From: Mycolicibacterium sp. P1-18
GTDB taxonomy: Bacteria > Actinomycetota > Actinomycetes > Mycobacteriales > Mycobacteriaceae
Direction: 5' to 3'
Length of the DNA: 64,000 nucleotides
Assembly: GCF_008329535.1 (NCBI RefSeq)
Contig: NZ_NPKR01000004.1
Coordinates: forward strand, 558,001-622,000
A program made the position numbers and the translations under genes. The notes beneath the pieces were generated by a model. The model made no database searches. It was not told the DNA's origin and saw only the letters and a list, made by a program, of their open reading frames with translations. Below are positions 45,249-54,900 of the stretch, piece after piece; position 1 is the stretch's first letter, and each line of letters opens with the position of its first letter.

Positions 45249-46928
45249 CTAGAACAACCGCCTGAACCACGTTGCAACCTGTTCGACGACGCTGCGCGAT
45301 GCGTTCCGATGGGGTTCGACCCGCGGCCCAGAATCGCGTTCGTCCTCAAACCCCCCAGACCCCACAGCGTCGTCAGGTATGCGCACGCGGTGGCGGCGCT
45401 GCGCGTAGTCGAAGTAGGTTTCGCCGCAATCAAATTCATGGCGGTCACATTCCAGCAGGGCCGTAATCTTCTGCAGCATCGCTTCATAGACATCGATGTG
45501 ATGACTTGTTTTGGACTGAAAAACGAGACGTTTCGCGCCGAGTTCTTTGGCTTCCCTCTTCGTCCTAGACAGGACGGCGTGCCACGGCAGCCGTGCCCCG
45601 CAGTCGTGGCGCACGACGAATGTCGCGTGCTCGCCCTTCCAGGGACTGATTGTGACGGCGTCCACGTTGAAGCTGTTCCGTCCCGCGAACGTTAGGACGA
45701 AGTAGTCGTTGTCGTTACTGCGGCTGGAAGAGAATGCGCCCCGACGTATTTCATACGTGTAGCCGCGATCCTGCAGGTATTTGCCGAGGCGGGTCAGCAC
45801 TCCCACGCGGTCCATGTCGACGATTCGATCGAGATAGGTGCCGTTATTCCTATGCAGTTCATCAATAAATGACTGCAGTTGTTCGCCAGGCGGAAGCACC
45901 ACGAAAGGCAAACCTTCGCCAGAGAGGTTATTTGACTTGGCGGACCGGTCACTTGCGAGGGCGGCAAGCGCGTTGTAGTCCCCCCGTTCGACGGCGAACA
46001 GCTCGGCGCGTCCGGTCTCGAGAACTGTTTTCACGTCGGCGTGCTGGCCGAAGAACAGACCCTCGACCACGGTGAGCATGCGCCGGAGCTTGACGAGCTC
46101 GGCAAGCACGCTGGGCGGTGCATTGCGGAGGTGCTCATCGGCGGGCGGGGTCAACTCACTGAGCATCCGGAGCACTTGATCGCCCGGATCCTCGGTGCCG
46201 AACGCCAAGACCACGGCGTGACGGAGGAACGTCACGCTGGCCCGCGCGCGGCGCAGCGCGGCATCGGGTGACCACCACGCGTCATCGAGGTCAATCTTGT
46301 CGAACTCCGCGTTGATTGCCCTGCGAGCAAGATGCGGCCTCGTCTCCAGAAATAGGCCATACGCCGCCTGAAGGCGCTTAAGCAATTCGCCGTCGTCTCG
46401 GATGATCGAGGCCATCAACCGCAGTCGGCTATCGACGGATCCGTCGTCGGCTCTGCCTGGCCGGGTGGATGCGTCGACTAGCCGCCACGCGAGATATGAG
46501 CCGGCGGGATCACGTAGGAATGCCTCGATGCACGACAAGGCATCGTCCTGATCGACCGTTTCACCACTCGCGGCAACCAATGCGTCAGCCAGCTCGACTA
46601 GTTCTACTCCCGGGTCCTTGGGGCCTGGGGCGCCGTCATGGTCTTTCCCTAGGTCACCGGACCCAGCGTCCGAGTCGCTTAGTCGGACGGCGCCTTCCCC
46701 CGGTGCATACGGAATGACAGATTCATAGGAGACGAAGCGATTGCACAGACTTCTGTCGATCGGCTCGTCCTGCAATTGGATCGAGTTGCCTCGGTAGAGG
46801 GGACGAACGGTACCGTCGTAAACCACCCCAGCGTATCCGTTCGGCATGAGGCGGACGGGACGACTGGCCACCGTTCCAATCAGGTCACCGCCGTGGTAGA
46901 TCTTGGCTCCACATTTTCTGGTTGCCAT
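45249..46928 (-). CDS. Hypothetical 559-aa protein
   Basis: ATG 46928 has GGAGGG immediately upstream ('GGAGGGTGTGATG') and gives 559 residues. The N-terminus 'MATRKCGAKIYHGGDLIG' and 'GYAGVVYDGTVRPLYRG' is beta-rich. The middle about 150-330 is helical. The C-terminal about 200 residues contain 'FDCGETYFDYAQRRHRVRIP', 'NDNDYFVLTFAGRNSFNVDA' and end with the amphipathic 'VVEQVATWFRRLF'. No known domain is recognised and no transmembrane helix is evident. Its position 200 bases before the macro-domain start suggests a pair. Function unknown. Confidence 0.6.
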   Translation of the reverse strand: MATRKCGAKIYHGGDLIGTVASRPVRLMPNGYAGVVYDGTVRPLYRGNSIQLQDEPIDRSLCNRFVSYESVIPYAPGEGAVRLSDSDAGSGDLGKDHDGAPGPKDPGVELVELADALVAASGETVDQDDALSCIEAFLRDPAGSYLAWRLVDASTRPGRADDGSVDSRLRLMASIIRDDGELLKRLQAAYGLFLETRPHLARRAINAEFDKIDLDDAWWSPDAALRRARASVTFLRHAVVLAFGTEDPGDQVLRMLSELTPPADEHLRNAPPSVLAELVKLRRMLTVVEGLFFGQHADVKTVLETGRAELFAVERGDYNALAALASDRSAKSNNLSGEGLPFVVLPPGEQLQSFIDELHRNNGTYLDRIVDMDRVGVLTRLGKYLQDRGYTYEIRRGAFSSSRSNDNDYFVLTFAGRNSFNVDAVTISPWKGEHATFVVRHDCGARLPWHAVLSRTKREAKELGAKRLVFQSKTSHHIDVYEAMLQKITALLECDRHEFDCGETYFDYAQRRHRVRIPDDAVGSGGFEDERDSGPRVEPHRNASRSVVEQVATWFRRLF

Positions 46929-46997
46929 CACACCCTCCGTCCACGTTTTACACTCCGATCGCTGCAAATCTAACGCTGAATCGCAGGATCGCGAGGC

Positions 46998-47297
46998 TCA
47001 GGAAGAGCTAGAGATGACGGCGCGCTCGACTGCTTCGACAGCCTTCGTGACGTCATCGACGGAGTCCTGAAGCGACGATAAGGACAGGTCCACCCCAGAA
47101 AGTGAACCCTCGACACCACTGACTGCACCCTCAACCCCGCTGATCGACGAGTCGACTGTGTCGACTGCAGACTGCACGTCAGTTATCGCACTCAGCAGCG
47201 ATTCCTGATTCTTGCGTGCATCTAGTTTGATCTCCCGCAGGTGGATCGAGATGGCCTTCACGCAGTCGAGAATTTCCTGAAACTGATTGTCATCCAC
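46998..47297 (-). CDS. Heptad-repeat coiled-coil protein, about 99 aa
   Basis: GTG 47297 has GGAGG at 47308-47312 and is the likely start, although the frame is open to 47429. The C-terminal two thirds are near-perfect seven-residue repeats: 'SISGVEG', 'AVSGVEG', 'SLSGVDL', 'SLSSLQD', 'SVDDVTK', 'AVEAVER'. The start of each carries Ser/Ala and a hydrophobic residue, and positions a and d form an uninterrupted hydrophobic stripe. This predicts a parallel coiled coil, like a short phage-tail or oligomerisation stalk. The N-terminal part 'VDDNQFQEILDCVKAIS' is also helical. It lies between the 559-aa gene and the PLD-helicase giant and may oligomerise one of them. Confidence 0.65.
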   Translation of the reverse strand: MDDNQFQEILDCVKAISIHLREIKLDARKNQESLLSAITDVQSAVDTVDSSISGVEGAVSGVEGSLSGVDLSLSSLQDSVDDVTKAVEAVERAVISSSS

Positions 47298-47425
47298 GCT
47301 TTCCGATCCTCCATGGCTAGTAGTAACAGTTCTGCGGCTTCGACCGCTGTGAGAAGAATGAGTTGAGGCGTTTGGCGTCATGCCGCTCGACGACAACGGA
47401 CGGCACACCGCCGGCCGGGGTGCAA

Positions 47426-50400
47426 TCACAACGAAAGCCCAAGCTGCGACTGAAGATCACTCGTCAAAGGCGTCAGCAGCCGATAGGTCACCATCATCGG
47501 CGCCGACCCCTCGTAGCTGAGCGGCACCACCCGTCCCAGGTAGGTGAAGGCGGTGTCGGCCCCGCGTCGTCGCATCCAGAGCTCTATCGACTTGCCCGTC
47601 GTCAGTGACTCCAAGATCTCCCTGCCCTTCTTGCCCGTCGGCTTGGTCGACGTCTGCGAGCTCCATACGAAAACGTCCGGACCCTCGAAGTGCTCGGCGT
47701 ACTGCGTACGATCCGCACGCTTCTGCAGCGAGACGAAGAGAATCACATGCTGTCGAAGCGACACGTGGCCGGAACGCCAGTTCCCTGAGTTGTAGACCTC
47801 TCCATACAGAGGGGGCACATCCGCGCTCTTGAACTGCTCGCCTATCCGCGGCGTGAGCGGATTGATCTCCTGCTGGTCGAGTTTCGAGACGAGCCGCGCT
47901 ACGGGATGCATGTCGGACGAAGCCTCGATGGGACGGATCGCAGGATTATTGGATTCGAGAACGTATGCCCCACCTTCGCGTCGGAGGATCTTCAACGCGC
48001 CTGCAGCACCGGACTTGTCGGCGGTTTCCACTAACACGGGCTGGCCCACGTAATCACGGGCCGATCCTCCCGTGATCCACTCGAAGAGCAGCGGATCACC
48101 GTGCCGAATCGGATCAACTCCACCGTCCATCGAATTGCCATGGGCGAAGCACACGAAGTTTGACTCGGCCGTGAGTTCCTGTCCTGCAATTCTTCTGACC
48201 GCAACCTCCGTCGAAGCATGATCAGTCCAGGAGGTGCGAGCGTGGGGTCCGCACGCCACGGTGTAGTCGCCGAAGAACGGAACGTAGTCCATCTGGACGT
48301 CCGCGCCCGAGGTACGGTCTGACTGGATTAGCAGTGCGCCATCGACCTGTTCGATCGACACGTGGTGTGACGTTCCCGGATGGCCCGCGGACGGCCCGAA
48401 CCAGCCGCGCAGCAGTCCTGGGAGGGCATTGCCAGTCGAGTCCGGACGAGTGGCCGTGACGACGGCCCCCTTCGCAAACGACGCCTCGAACTCGACACCG
48501 TCGGCGAAGAGCGACACCTTTCCCTCGGGTAGGTCAGGATGAAGGCGTCGGTCGAGTCGTATCGCGGGATGACCGTCGGAGAACGTCAGTCGGCATGACC
48601 ACGTCCGTGTCGTCGACGTCTCCGTGTTCAAAACATAACTGGCCAAGCGGTATTCGATGATCTCCGCGACCATCGCGTCGAAGACGTCGCCCACCTCGTC
48701 GTCGATGACGAACGTCGGTTCGATTCGATCGCCGGCGAGCCGAAACAGTGCGTTGGTCCGGCGCGCCGAATCCCCCACTCCGGACAGGTGGGACAGCGGC
48801 CACTTTCGCCAGTAGTGCACCCACTTCTCACCGACTGCCGCGTCGAGGTCGGGGAACTCCCGCGACGGGACGTCCTGGGCGAGGCGGGGGTCGGCGAGCA
48901 CCAGCTGGCGTGACGTCTCGGCGTTGTTCGCCACGTCGCCTCCGGCACGGAGCTCACCCTCGTGGAGCAGGGCACGGATGGCGATGAGCTTGTAGCACTT
49001 GTTGATGCTCTCGGTCTGGAATCCCTTGAGCACCTCGCCGTAGGAATCCGAGACCACGGCCTCCCTCTCGCCGAGGAGATCGATCACGCGCAAAAAGCCG
49101 AACCAGCTGCCGTACATCGGTGTGACGATCGAAGGGTCGTAGCCGGCCCGGAAGGTCTGCGCAGCTGTCGGTCTCAGGCCTTCCTCCTCCATGTACGAGC
49201 GGCAGTATTCCTCGATGGCGTCCCGCGCGCTGGTCTGGGTCAGCCGTTTCAACATCTCAACGACTTGGAGGTCGTAGTCCACGGAGCAGCCTGCGGGCAG
49301 ACCAAAGTCCTGACTCTCCAAAGCCGCCAGCACTTGGAGCGTGGTTGGGGCTTCGCGTCGTCCGAGGCTCAGCAAGGTGCGAGGCTTCAGCAGGAACGAT
49401 CGATGATTGCCGATGAAGTCGACGATGGTGAGCGCGTCCTTACCCTCCTTGATCCGAAGGCCACGACCAAGCTGCTGCAGGAAGACGATTGGCGATTCCG
49501 TCGGTCGCAGCATTAGCACGGTGTCGATGTCGGGCACGTCGAGGCCTTCGTTGAACAGGTCGACGGTGAAGATAACCTCGAGTTCACCGCTGCGAAGGTC
49601 GTCGATCGACTGATGACGCGGCGCGCTCGTGGGTCCACTGTGCACCGACGCGCAGCGCACACCGCGTTCGAGGAAGAACGCACTCATGAAGTCGGAGTGA
49701 TGTTTCGACGCGCAGAACGCCAATGTGCGAGTGCGGCGGCGCGAGTGCCATTCGTCGAACGCCGACTGCGCACGCTGCTGGGTCTCGATGGCAGCCTCAA
49801 GAACTTCGGGATCGAATCGCCCGTTTCGCCATGGAATGGGCTCGAAGTCGACCGGGTCCGGCACGCCCCAATAGTGGAACGGAACGAGCTCATTGCGTCG
49901 AATGCCCTCGACGAGATCGCAGCTGAACACCAAGTTGTCGGCGCACAAAGCCAAGAGGCTGGCCCCGTCCATCCGGTCGGGCGTCGCCGTGAGCCCCAGC
50001 AAGAATCGCGGTGCGAAGTGGTCGATCACCTTGCGGTACGTGTCCGCAGCGGCGTGATGGAATTCATCGACAACGAGGTAGTCGAAGGAGTCCGCGGGGA
50101 ACTCATCGAGATTGCGCGACATGGTCTGGACCGTCGCGAAGACGAAGTCGGCGTCGGGTTGCTTGTCGTCACCCGTGTACAGGCCCATGGTCGCGGTCGG
50201 CATCACCTGCCGGAAGACGTCGCGGCTCTGCCTGAGTATCTCTTCTCGGTGCGCGATGAACAGCACGCGGGCAACGCGCATTTGCGCGGCATCGAAGGCG
50301 GCCAGCCACGTCTTGCCCAAACCTGTTGCCATCGTTATCATTCCGGCCCGGAATCCGTGGACTCGAGTTGCGACGAGCGCCTTTAGCGCTTCCTGCTGAA

Positions 50401-51403
50401 TGGGTCGCGGCTCCGGCAGCGCCTCGGGCGGCTCCACGACCTCGACTACCTGAGGGACGTAGGGAGGGGCAGGGTCGTATTCGGCGATCAACTGGTCGGT
50501 GAGCACGTGACTGCGTGGGTCGTCCCACAACCCGAGGAAACGTTGTCGTAGCTCGTCGATCGAGCCGACCAGCAAATTCCATTCGATGCCGCCGCCGAGC
50601 GCGGACTTGCTCAGATTGCTGCTGCCTACGAACGCGGCTTCAGCCTGCCCATCGGCCGAATAGAACAGATACGCCTTCGGATGGAAGCTGACCTCGGGGT
50701 CCTGGAACACTCGCACGCTGACGGACTCCGAATAATCGTCCATGAAGTCACGCAGACGAGTGAGTGCTTCGGCCTCCGTGAGGCCGAGGTAGTCGGTGGT
50801 GAGGATCCGAAGGTGGGCGCCACGGGCAAGGGCGTCCTCGAGTGCATCGGCGAGTAGACGGAGGCCCGACATCTTGATGAAGCTGACCGCAATGTCGATC
50901 CTGTCGAATTGGACGCGCTGCAGATGCTGGACCAACTCGGTGAGCAGGAGGCGGACTTGACCATCGACGAGAACCGGCGTCATGGGGGTGGGAACCGGAT
51001 GTGACAGCGGCACCGGCGCACCGGCGAGATAGTTCCCGCGGGCTGGGATCACGTTGCGGATGCCACCGCGCGGGTCCGGCACGTCGCCAGCGAACCGCGG
51101 GATCACGTGAATGTGTAAGTGGTCGACCGTCTGCCCGGCCGCGGCGCCTGCGTTGAACCCGACGTTGAATCCGTCGGGGCTATGAAGCTCGGTAATCTTG
51201 TCCCGCACGACGTCGGCCAAATCGAAGATGTCGACACGCTCACCGGGCGTCGCCTCCCACCAGTCGGTGATGAGGCGCCGCGAGACCACCAGCGCGTGGC
51301 CTGGCGACACCGGGAAGCCGTCCCAAATCGCGAACGCCGATCGGTTGGCAGCGATCCAGTCCGCCTGGGGGATGTCGAAGAAGGGTGACTCAGAATCCAC
51401 CAT
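47426..51403 (-). CDS. HIT-PLD-SF2 helicase-S24-DUF3427 multidomain protein
   Basis: The 1325-residue chain has, in order: a HIT domain with 'TVDHLHIHVIPRF' at 92-104; a PLD-like nuclease half-site with 'HPKAYLF' at 241-247 and 'FVGSSNLSKSAL' at 258-269; a superfamily 2 helicase with 'TMATGLGKTWLAAFDAA' at 357-373, 'YLVVDEFHHAAADTYR', 'LLGLTATPDRMDG' and 'QQLGRGLRIKEGKDAL'; a LexA/S24-like segment near 1120-1200 with 'CFAHGNSMDGGVDPIRHGD' and 'ALKILRREGGAYVLESNNP' supplying the Ser and Lys of the dyad; and a C-terminal DUF3427-type region ('LYGEVYNSGNWRSGHV', 'YLGRVVPLSYEG'). PLD-helicase-DUF3427 proteins are common in defence islands. It is probably a stand-alone DNA-targeting factor, and the HIT and S24 modules imply nucleotide sensing and regulated proteolysis, which is inference. 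Confidence 0.85.
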   Translation of the reverse strand: MVDSESPFFDIPQADWIAANRSAFAIWDGFPVSPGHALVVSRRLITDWWEATPGERVDIFDLADVVRDKITELHSPDGFNVGFNAGAAAGQTVDHLHIHVIPRFAGDVPDPRGGIRNVIPARGNYLAGAPVPLSHPVPTPMTPVLVDGQVRLLLTELVQHLQRVQFDRIDIAVSFIKMSGLRLLADALEDALARGAHLRILTTDYLGLTEAEALTRLRDFMDDYSESVSVRVFQDPEVSFHPKAYLFYSADGQAEAAFVGSSNLSKSALGGGIEWNLLVGSIDELRQRFLGLWDDPRSHVLTDQLIAEYDPAPPYVPQVVEVVEPPEALPEPRPIQQEALKALVATRVHGFRAGMITMATGLGKTWLAAFDAAQMRVARVLFIAHREEILRQSRDVFRQVMPTATMGLYTGDDKQPDADFVFATVQTMSRNLDEFPADSFDYLVVDEFHHAAADTYRKVIDHFAPRFLLGLTATPDRMDGASLLALCADNLVFSCDLVEGIRRNELVPFHYWGVPDPVDFEPIPWRNGRFDPEVLEAAIETQQRAQSAFDEWHSRRRTRTLAFCASKHHSDFMSAFFLERGVRCASVHSGPTSAPRHQSIDDLRSGELEVIFTVDLFNEGLDVPDIDTVLMLRPTESPIVFLQQLGRGLRIKEGKDALTIVDFIGNHRSFLLKPRTLLSLGRREAPTTLQVLAALESQDFGLPAGCSVDYDLQVVEMLKRLTQTSARDAIEEYCRSYMEEEGLRPTAAQTFRAGYDPSIVTPMYGSWFGFLRVIDLLGEREAVVSDSYGEVLKGFQTESINKCYKLIAIRALLHEGELRAGGDVANNAETSRQLVLADPRLAQDVPSREFPDLDAAVGEKWVHYWRKWPLSHLSGVGDSARRTNALFRLAGDRIEPTFVIDDEVGDVFDAMVAEIIEYRLASYVLNTETSTTRTWSCRLTFSDGHPAIRLDRRLHPDLPEGKVSLFADGVEFEASFAKGAVVTATRPDSTGNALPGLLRGWFGPSAGHPGTSHHVSIEQVDGALLIQSDRTSGADVQMDYVPFFGDYTVACGPHARTSWTDHASTEVAVRRIAGQELTAESNFVCFAHGNSMDGGVDPIRHGDPLLFEWITGGSARDYVGQPVLVETADKSGAAGALKILRREGGAYVLESNNPAIRPIEASSDMHPVARLVSKLDQQEINPLTPRIGEQFKSADVPPLYGEVYNSGNWRSGHVSLRQHVILFVSLQKRADRTQYAEHFEGPDVFVWSSQTSTKPTGKKGREILESLTTGKSIELWMRRRGADTAFTYLGRVVPLSYEGSAPMMVTYRLLTPLTSDLQSQLGLSL

Positions 51404-51482
51404 TGTCCAATCTGTCTGGTGACGGGTTAGCTGTTGTGATCGGCCCGCAGTACGCGGCGTTCAAACGGCAGCTCTCAATGGT

Positions 51483-51869
51483 TCAACGCCCGTACTTTTC
51501 GTGAACGAGTCCCACTTGACCCTGGAAGAACTCGAACTTCTGAAGGCCGGGTGGCAAGAGTCCCATCTTTCTGGCCAAGCGGTAGAAGCCCTCCCCCGGA
51601 TCACCGGTGGCCTTTTGCACCACAAGAGCCGACAACATGGCGCCAATCTCGTCATAGGTTCTGTCGGTGACCTCGCCGAGCAGAGCGCCCACTGCAGCCT
51701 GGTCACGATCAGCGCTGAAATCGAATCTCGCATAACCAGTCAGTCGAGCGAGCGCCGAACTTAGGTCGGTGTAATTCGTAATCGCTCGGTCTCTCGCGAT
51801 CTCGACGAGGTACTCAATCGCAGCATCGAGGAGTTCGTCCCACTCGTCGTCGTCCCGTCCGTACTTCAA
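51483..51869 (-). CDS. Conserved small actinobacterial protein, 128 aa
   Basis: The annotated frame starts at TTG 51869, and in-frame codons upstream read 'HEWTTA' after a stop. Homologues, as I recall them, begin 'MEWTTALKYGRDDDEW', so a single base missing near 51881-51884 would explain the absence of an ATG (an ATG lies at 51886-51884 in another frame). The product is helical, with 'DDDEWDELLDAAIEYLVEIA' and 'GLLPPGLQKFEFFQGQVGLV'. No enzymatic motif is seen. It lies 33 bases downstream of the DUF4011/DUF3320 giant and is probably in its operon. Function unknown. Confidence 0.6.
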   Translation of the reverse strand: MKYGRDDDEWDELLDAAIEYLVEIARDRAITNYTDLSSALARLTGYARFDFSADRDQAAVGALLGEVTDRTYDEIGAMLSALVVQKATGDPGEGFYRLARKMGLLPPGLQKFEFFQGQVGLVHEKYGR

Positions 51870-51902
51870 TGCTGTTGTCCATTCATGTCAGCGATCCGAA
51901 CC

Positions 51903-54900
51903 TCAGGTAGCTGACACATAGCCAGCGCCACGCCTGATCAGCTTGCCCAGCCGCTCTGCCCTCGAGATGCACAGCTCCAATCGATCGGCGGTCTGCTTGG
52001 TGAGTCGCGATTGGTCGAAGAACGATAACGTGTCGCGCATCAGTTGTTCTTGGTCCTTGACGCCGTCGCGTGCCGCGTACACGAGTGCGTTGACGATCTC
52101 CTCGCCGGCCACCTCGTCCAGCGGGCGGAAGTAGCCTGACGGGGTCGTTCTAAAGCCCGTCCATTCGACCCGGTCGAGGTCGGCCGGCCAGACAAAGCTC
52201 CCCATTTCGTCTTCGTAGATGAGGTCCGCGGGTACGAACTGTCGCACCGCCTCTTGACGCTTCGCTGCGGCGCGATCGAATCCGAAGCGATGAACCACGT
52301 TGCGCACCAGTCGACTTAGTGCGATCGGGCCTTCGATCTCGACTGACTCCCGCACAGCATCTTGAATTCTGGCTCTGACGCTCTGCCATTCCGGGTGGTC
52401 CAACTCGTCGCGACTACCCACCGACGTCGTCGGCGCCGCCACATATGGCGCGCGGACTCCGCGATCGGCAGCAGGAGACACGGCGGTTAGCGATGCCGCG
52501 ACATGCGCAACGGGCGATACGGGGTCGATATCTACGGGTTGCTCCGCCTTATCTGGCTGCTCGATCGGCGGTATGTGCACGACGTGCGTTGCTCCGACCG
52601 TGGTGATATCTGCGTCGGGGTCATCCTCGACAGAAAGGCCGACCGGCTCCGCAGTTGCCTCCTCTTCTGCACGTCTTGCTTCGTCGGCGTTAGCCTCATC
52701 GATCGCAGCTCTGACGCGCCGTACAACCGAGTCAGAGTCTTTGATCCACTCGGGCAACCAGACTCGCTCACAAGCAGCCCATCCCATCATCGAGTCCAGG
52801 AGGCTGGGCGTGAGTTCTCGGTCGGCCACGGTGGCACGCCTCGCCCATCGAGGACCATCCAGCATCACTGCCACTTGCCATCGGGACGACTGCGGATCGC
52901 GCACCGCGATGTCGACGACGAATTCCGACAACCCGTAGTCGATTGCCACTTCGAGTCCCGCAGCCTGCAGCGCGGAAGCGATAGTCTCCTGAATCTTCTC
53001 TGGCTGCCCGCGATCGGAGTTGACGGACGCCAGTGCGTCATCGCCCGAAGCGGCGGCGGCTGCTTCGAGATAGGCCTTGAGATGGGCCATGCCGACTGAC
53101 CGCGTACGAGACAGATCGATGTCGCTGGGATCGAAGGAGGTAAACACGATTACCTTGGCCCGCGCACGCGTGACCGCGACGTTCAGCCGCTTCTCTCCCC
53201 CGAATCGGGTTAGCGGCCCGAAGTTCAGCGGCATGTTCTGGTCACCGGGGCGCTTCGAAAATGCCGTGCTGAAGAGGATGACGTCTCGCTCGTCGCCTTG
53301 AACGTTCTCGAGGTTCTTGACGAAGATGCCGTTCTCGGTGTCCGGCTTGAGTAGGTGGATGATCTGCTGGTCACCTGTCGCCTCGAGCAGATCGAGGATC
53401 AACTCTTGCTGTTGACGATTAAAGGTCACCACGCCGATGCTCTGCTGAGATTTGGTCGCGCTGACGAGCGAACGGATCTCGGCAACGATTGCTTCGGCCT
53501 CGACCCGGTTCGTGCGGAAGTCATTCTTGCGGTCTTCTCGGTTGAAGTGCCCGCCGACCTTCCGCAACTCGAGTCCGGTCGTCGAATGGCCACCAGGCGC
53601 CGGCAGACTCGCCAACTTTCCTTCGTAGTACTTCTCATTCGAGAATGCGATCAGAGACTCGTCACGGCTTCGGTAGTGCCAACTCAGCCAAATACGAGGC
53701 ACACTCGACTCGACGCACTCGGTCAAGATGCTGTCGAGATCCTCCGGCACGACTTCGTCGTCAGCCTCATCCTCATCGTCGTCGCGATTGGTCGTCACTT
53801 GGCCGAACGCGGTCGGTGGCATCTGTTGTGAGTCGCCAACGACGATCGCCGACTTGCCCCGGCCCAATGCCCCAATGGCCTGGGCGACGGTAATCTGGGA
53901 GGCCTCGTCGAACACGACGAGGTCGAACGTCAGCGACCCTGGTGGTACGAATTGCGCTAGGGATGCAGGGCTGACGAAGAAACATGGTGTGGCAGAGAGA
54001 ATCTCGCTGCCGTAGTCTTCCATCAGCCGCCGCACGCTCTTACCTTGACGCCGCAGGTCGAGCTGGCGGCGCAGTTCGCCGATCTTGCCCTTGAGCTCGC
54101 CTAGGCGAAACGGCCGTTGTCGCATGATGCGAGCAGGCAGAGCCGAACTTTGCTCACGCCGCAACCGTGTGGCCACGTCGTTGAAGTCGGCCGTCTCCCC
54201 GCCACGCACCTGCGGATCGAAGCCATCGAGATGGTGGGCCTTCAAACGTTCCTTCATCGAGGATTGCGCAGCCCCCGCGAGATAAGCGAACTCCGCCTCT
54301 GCGGCAGGGATTGAACCATCGAGCAAGCGGGATACGAAGTCGTCCAAGCCACTTCGCCGCAGCGGGTTTAGAGCGGTCTCGGCGCGCGCGATGCGGCGCG
54401 GCAGGTCAGGACCGTGTTCGCGCAGCTCCTCCATCCAGGTGTCATGGTCACGCGCCCACGCTTCGAGCCACATCGCGTCACCGCGCCACCCCGCCACGGA
54501 CGAATCGGTGGCACCGAGCTCCTGCAGCCAGCCGCGCCACGCGTGAACAACTTGATTCAGGCTGTCGACGATTGGTTTATCAATCCGCACACCTGAGCGA
54601 ACAATGTTCCACTGCAACGGATATCGCCGTGCATACTCCACGGATGCCCGGATGTAGTCGAGCTGCCGTTGCAAGTCCGGGATCGCAGTTGGCGATAGTG
54701 GATCCCAGACCTGCGGCGCCATGGATCCGAGCCCCTGCCGCATTTGTGCATCGACGTGCGCACTGTGATCGCGGGCGCTCGGCACAGAGCTCAGCAGTGG
54801 GATCGCCGCCTCAGCCGTCAACGAAACGCCCGGCAATGCCACGGCCGCCAAATTCCGACCAAACTGTTCCTCGCGTTTCTTCCGGCCGAGCAGACCGCGG

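Noticed and set aside
49613..50386. Plus-strand frame of 257 codons inside the DUF3427 giant
   Set aside because: It is antisense to helicase motifs. No start context or domain.
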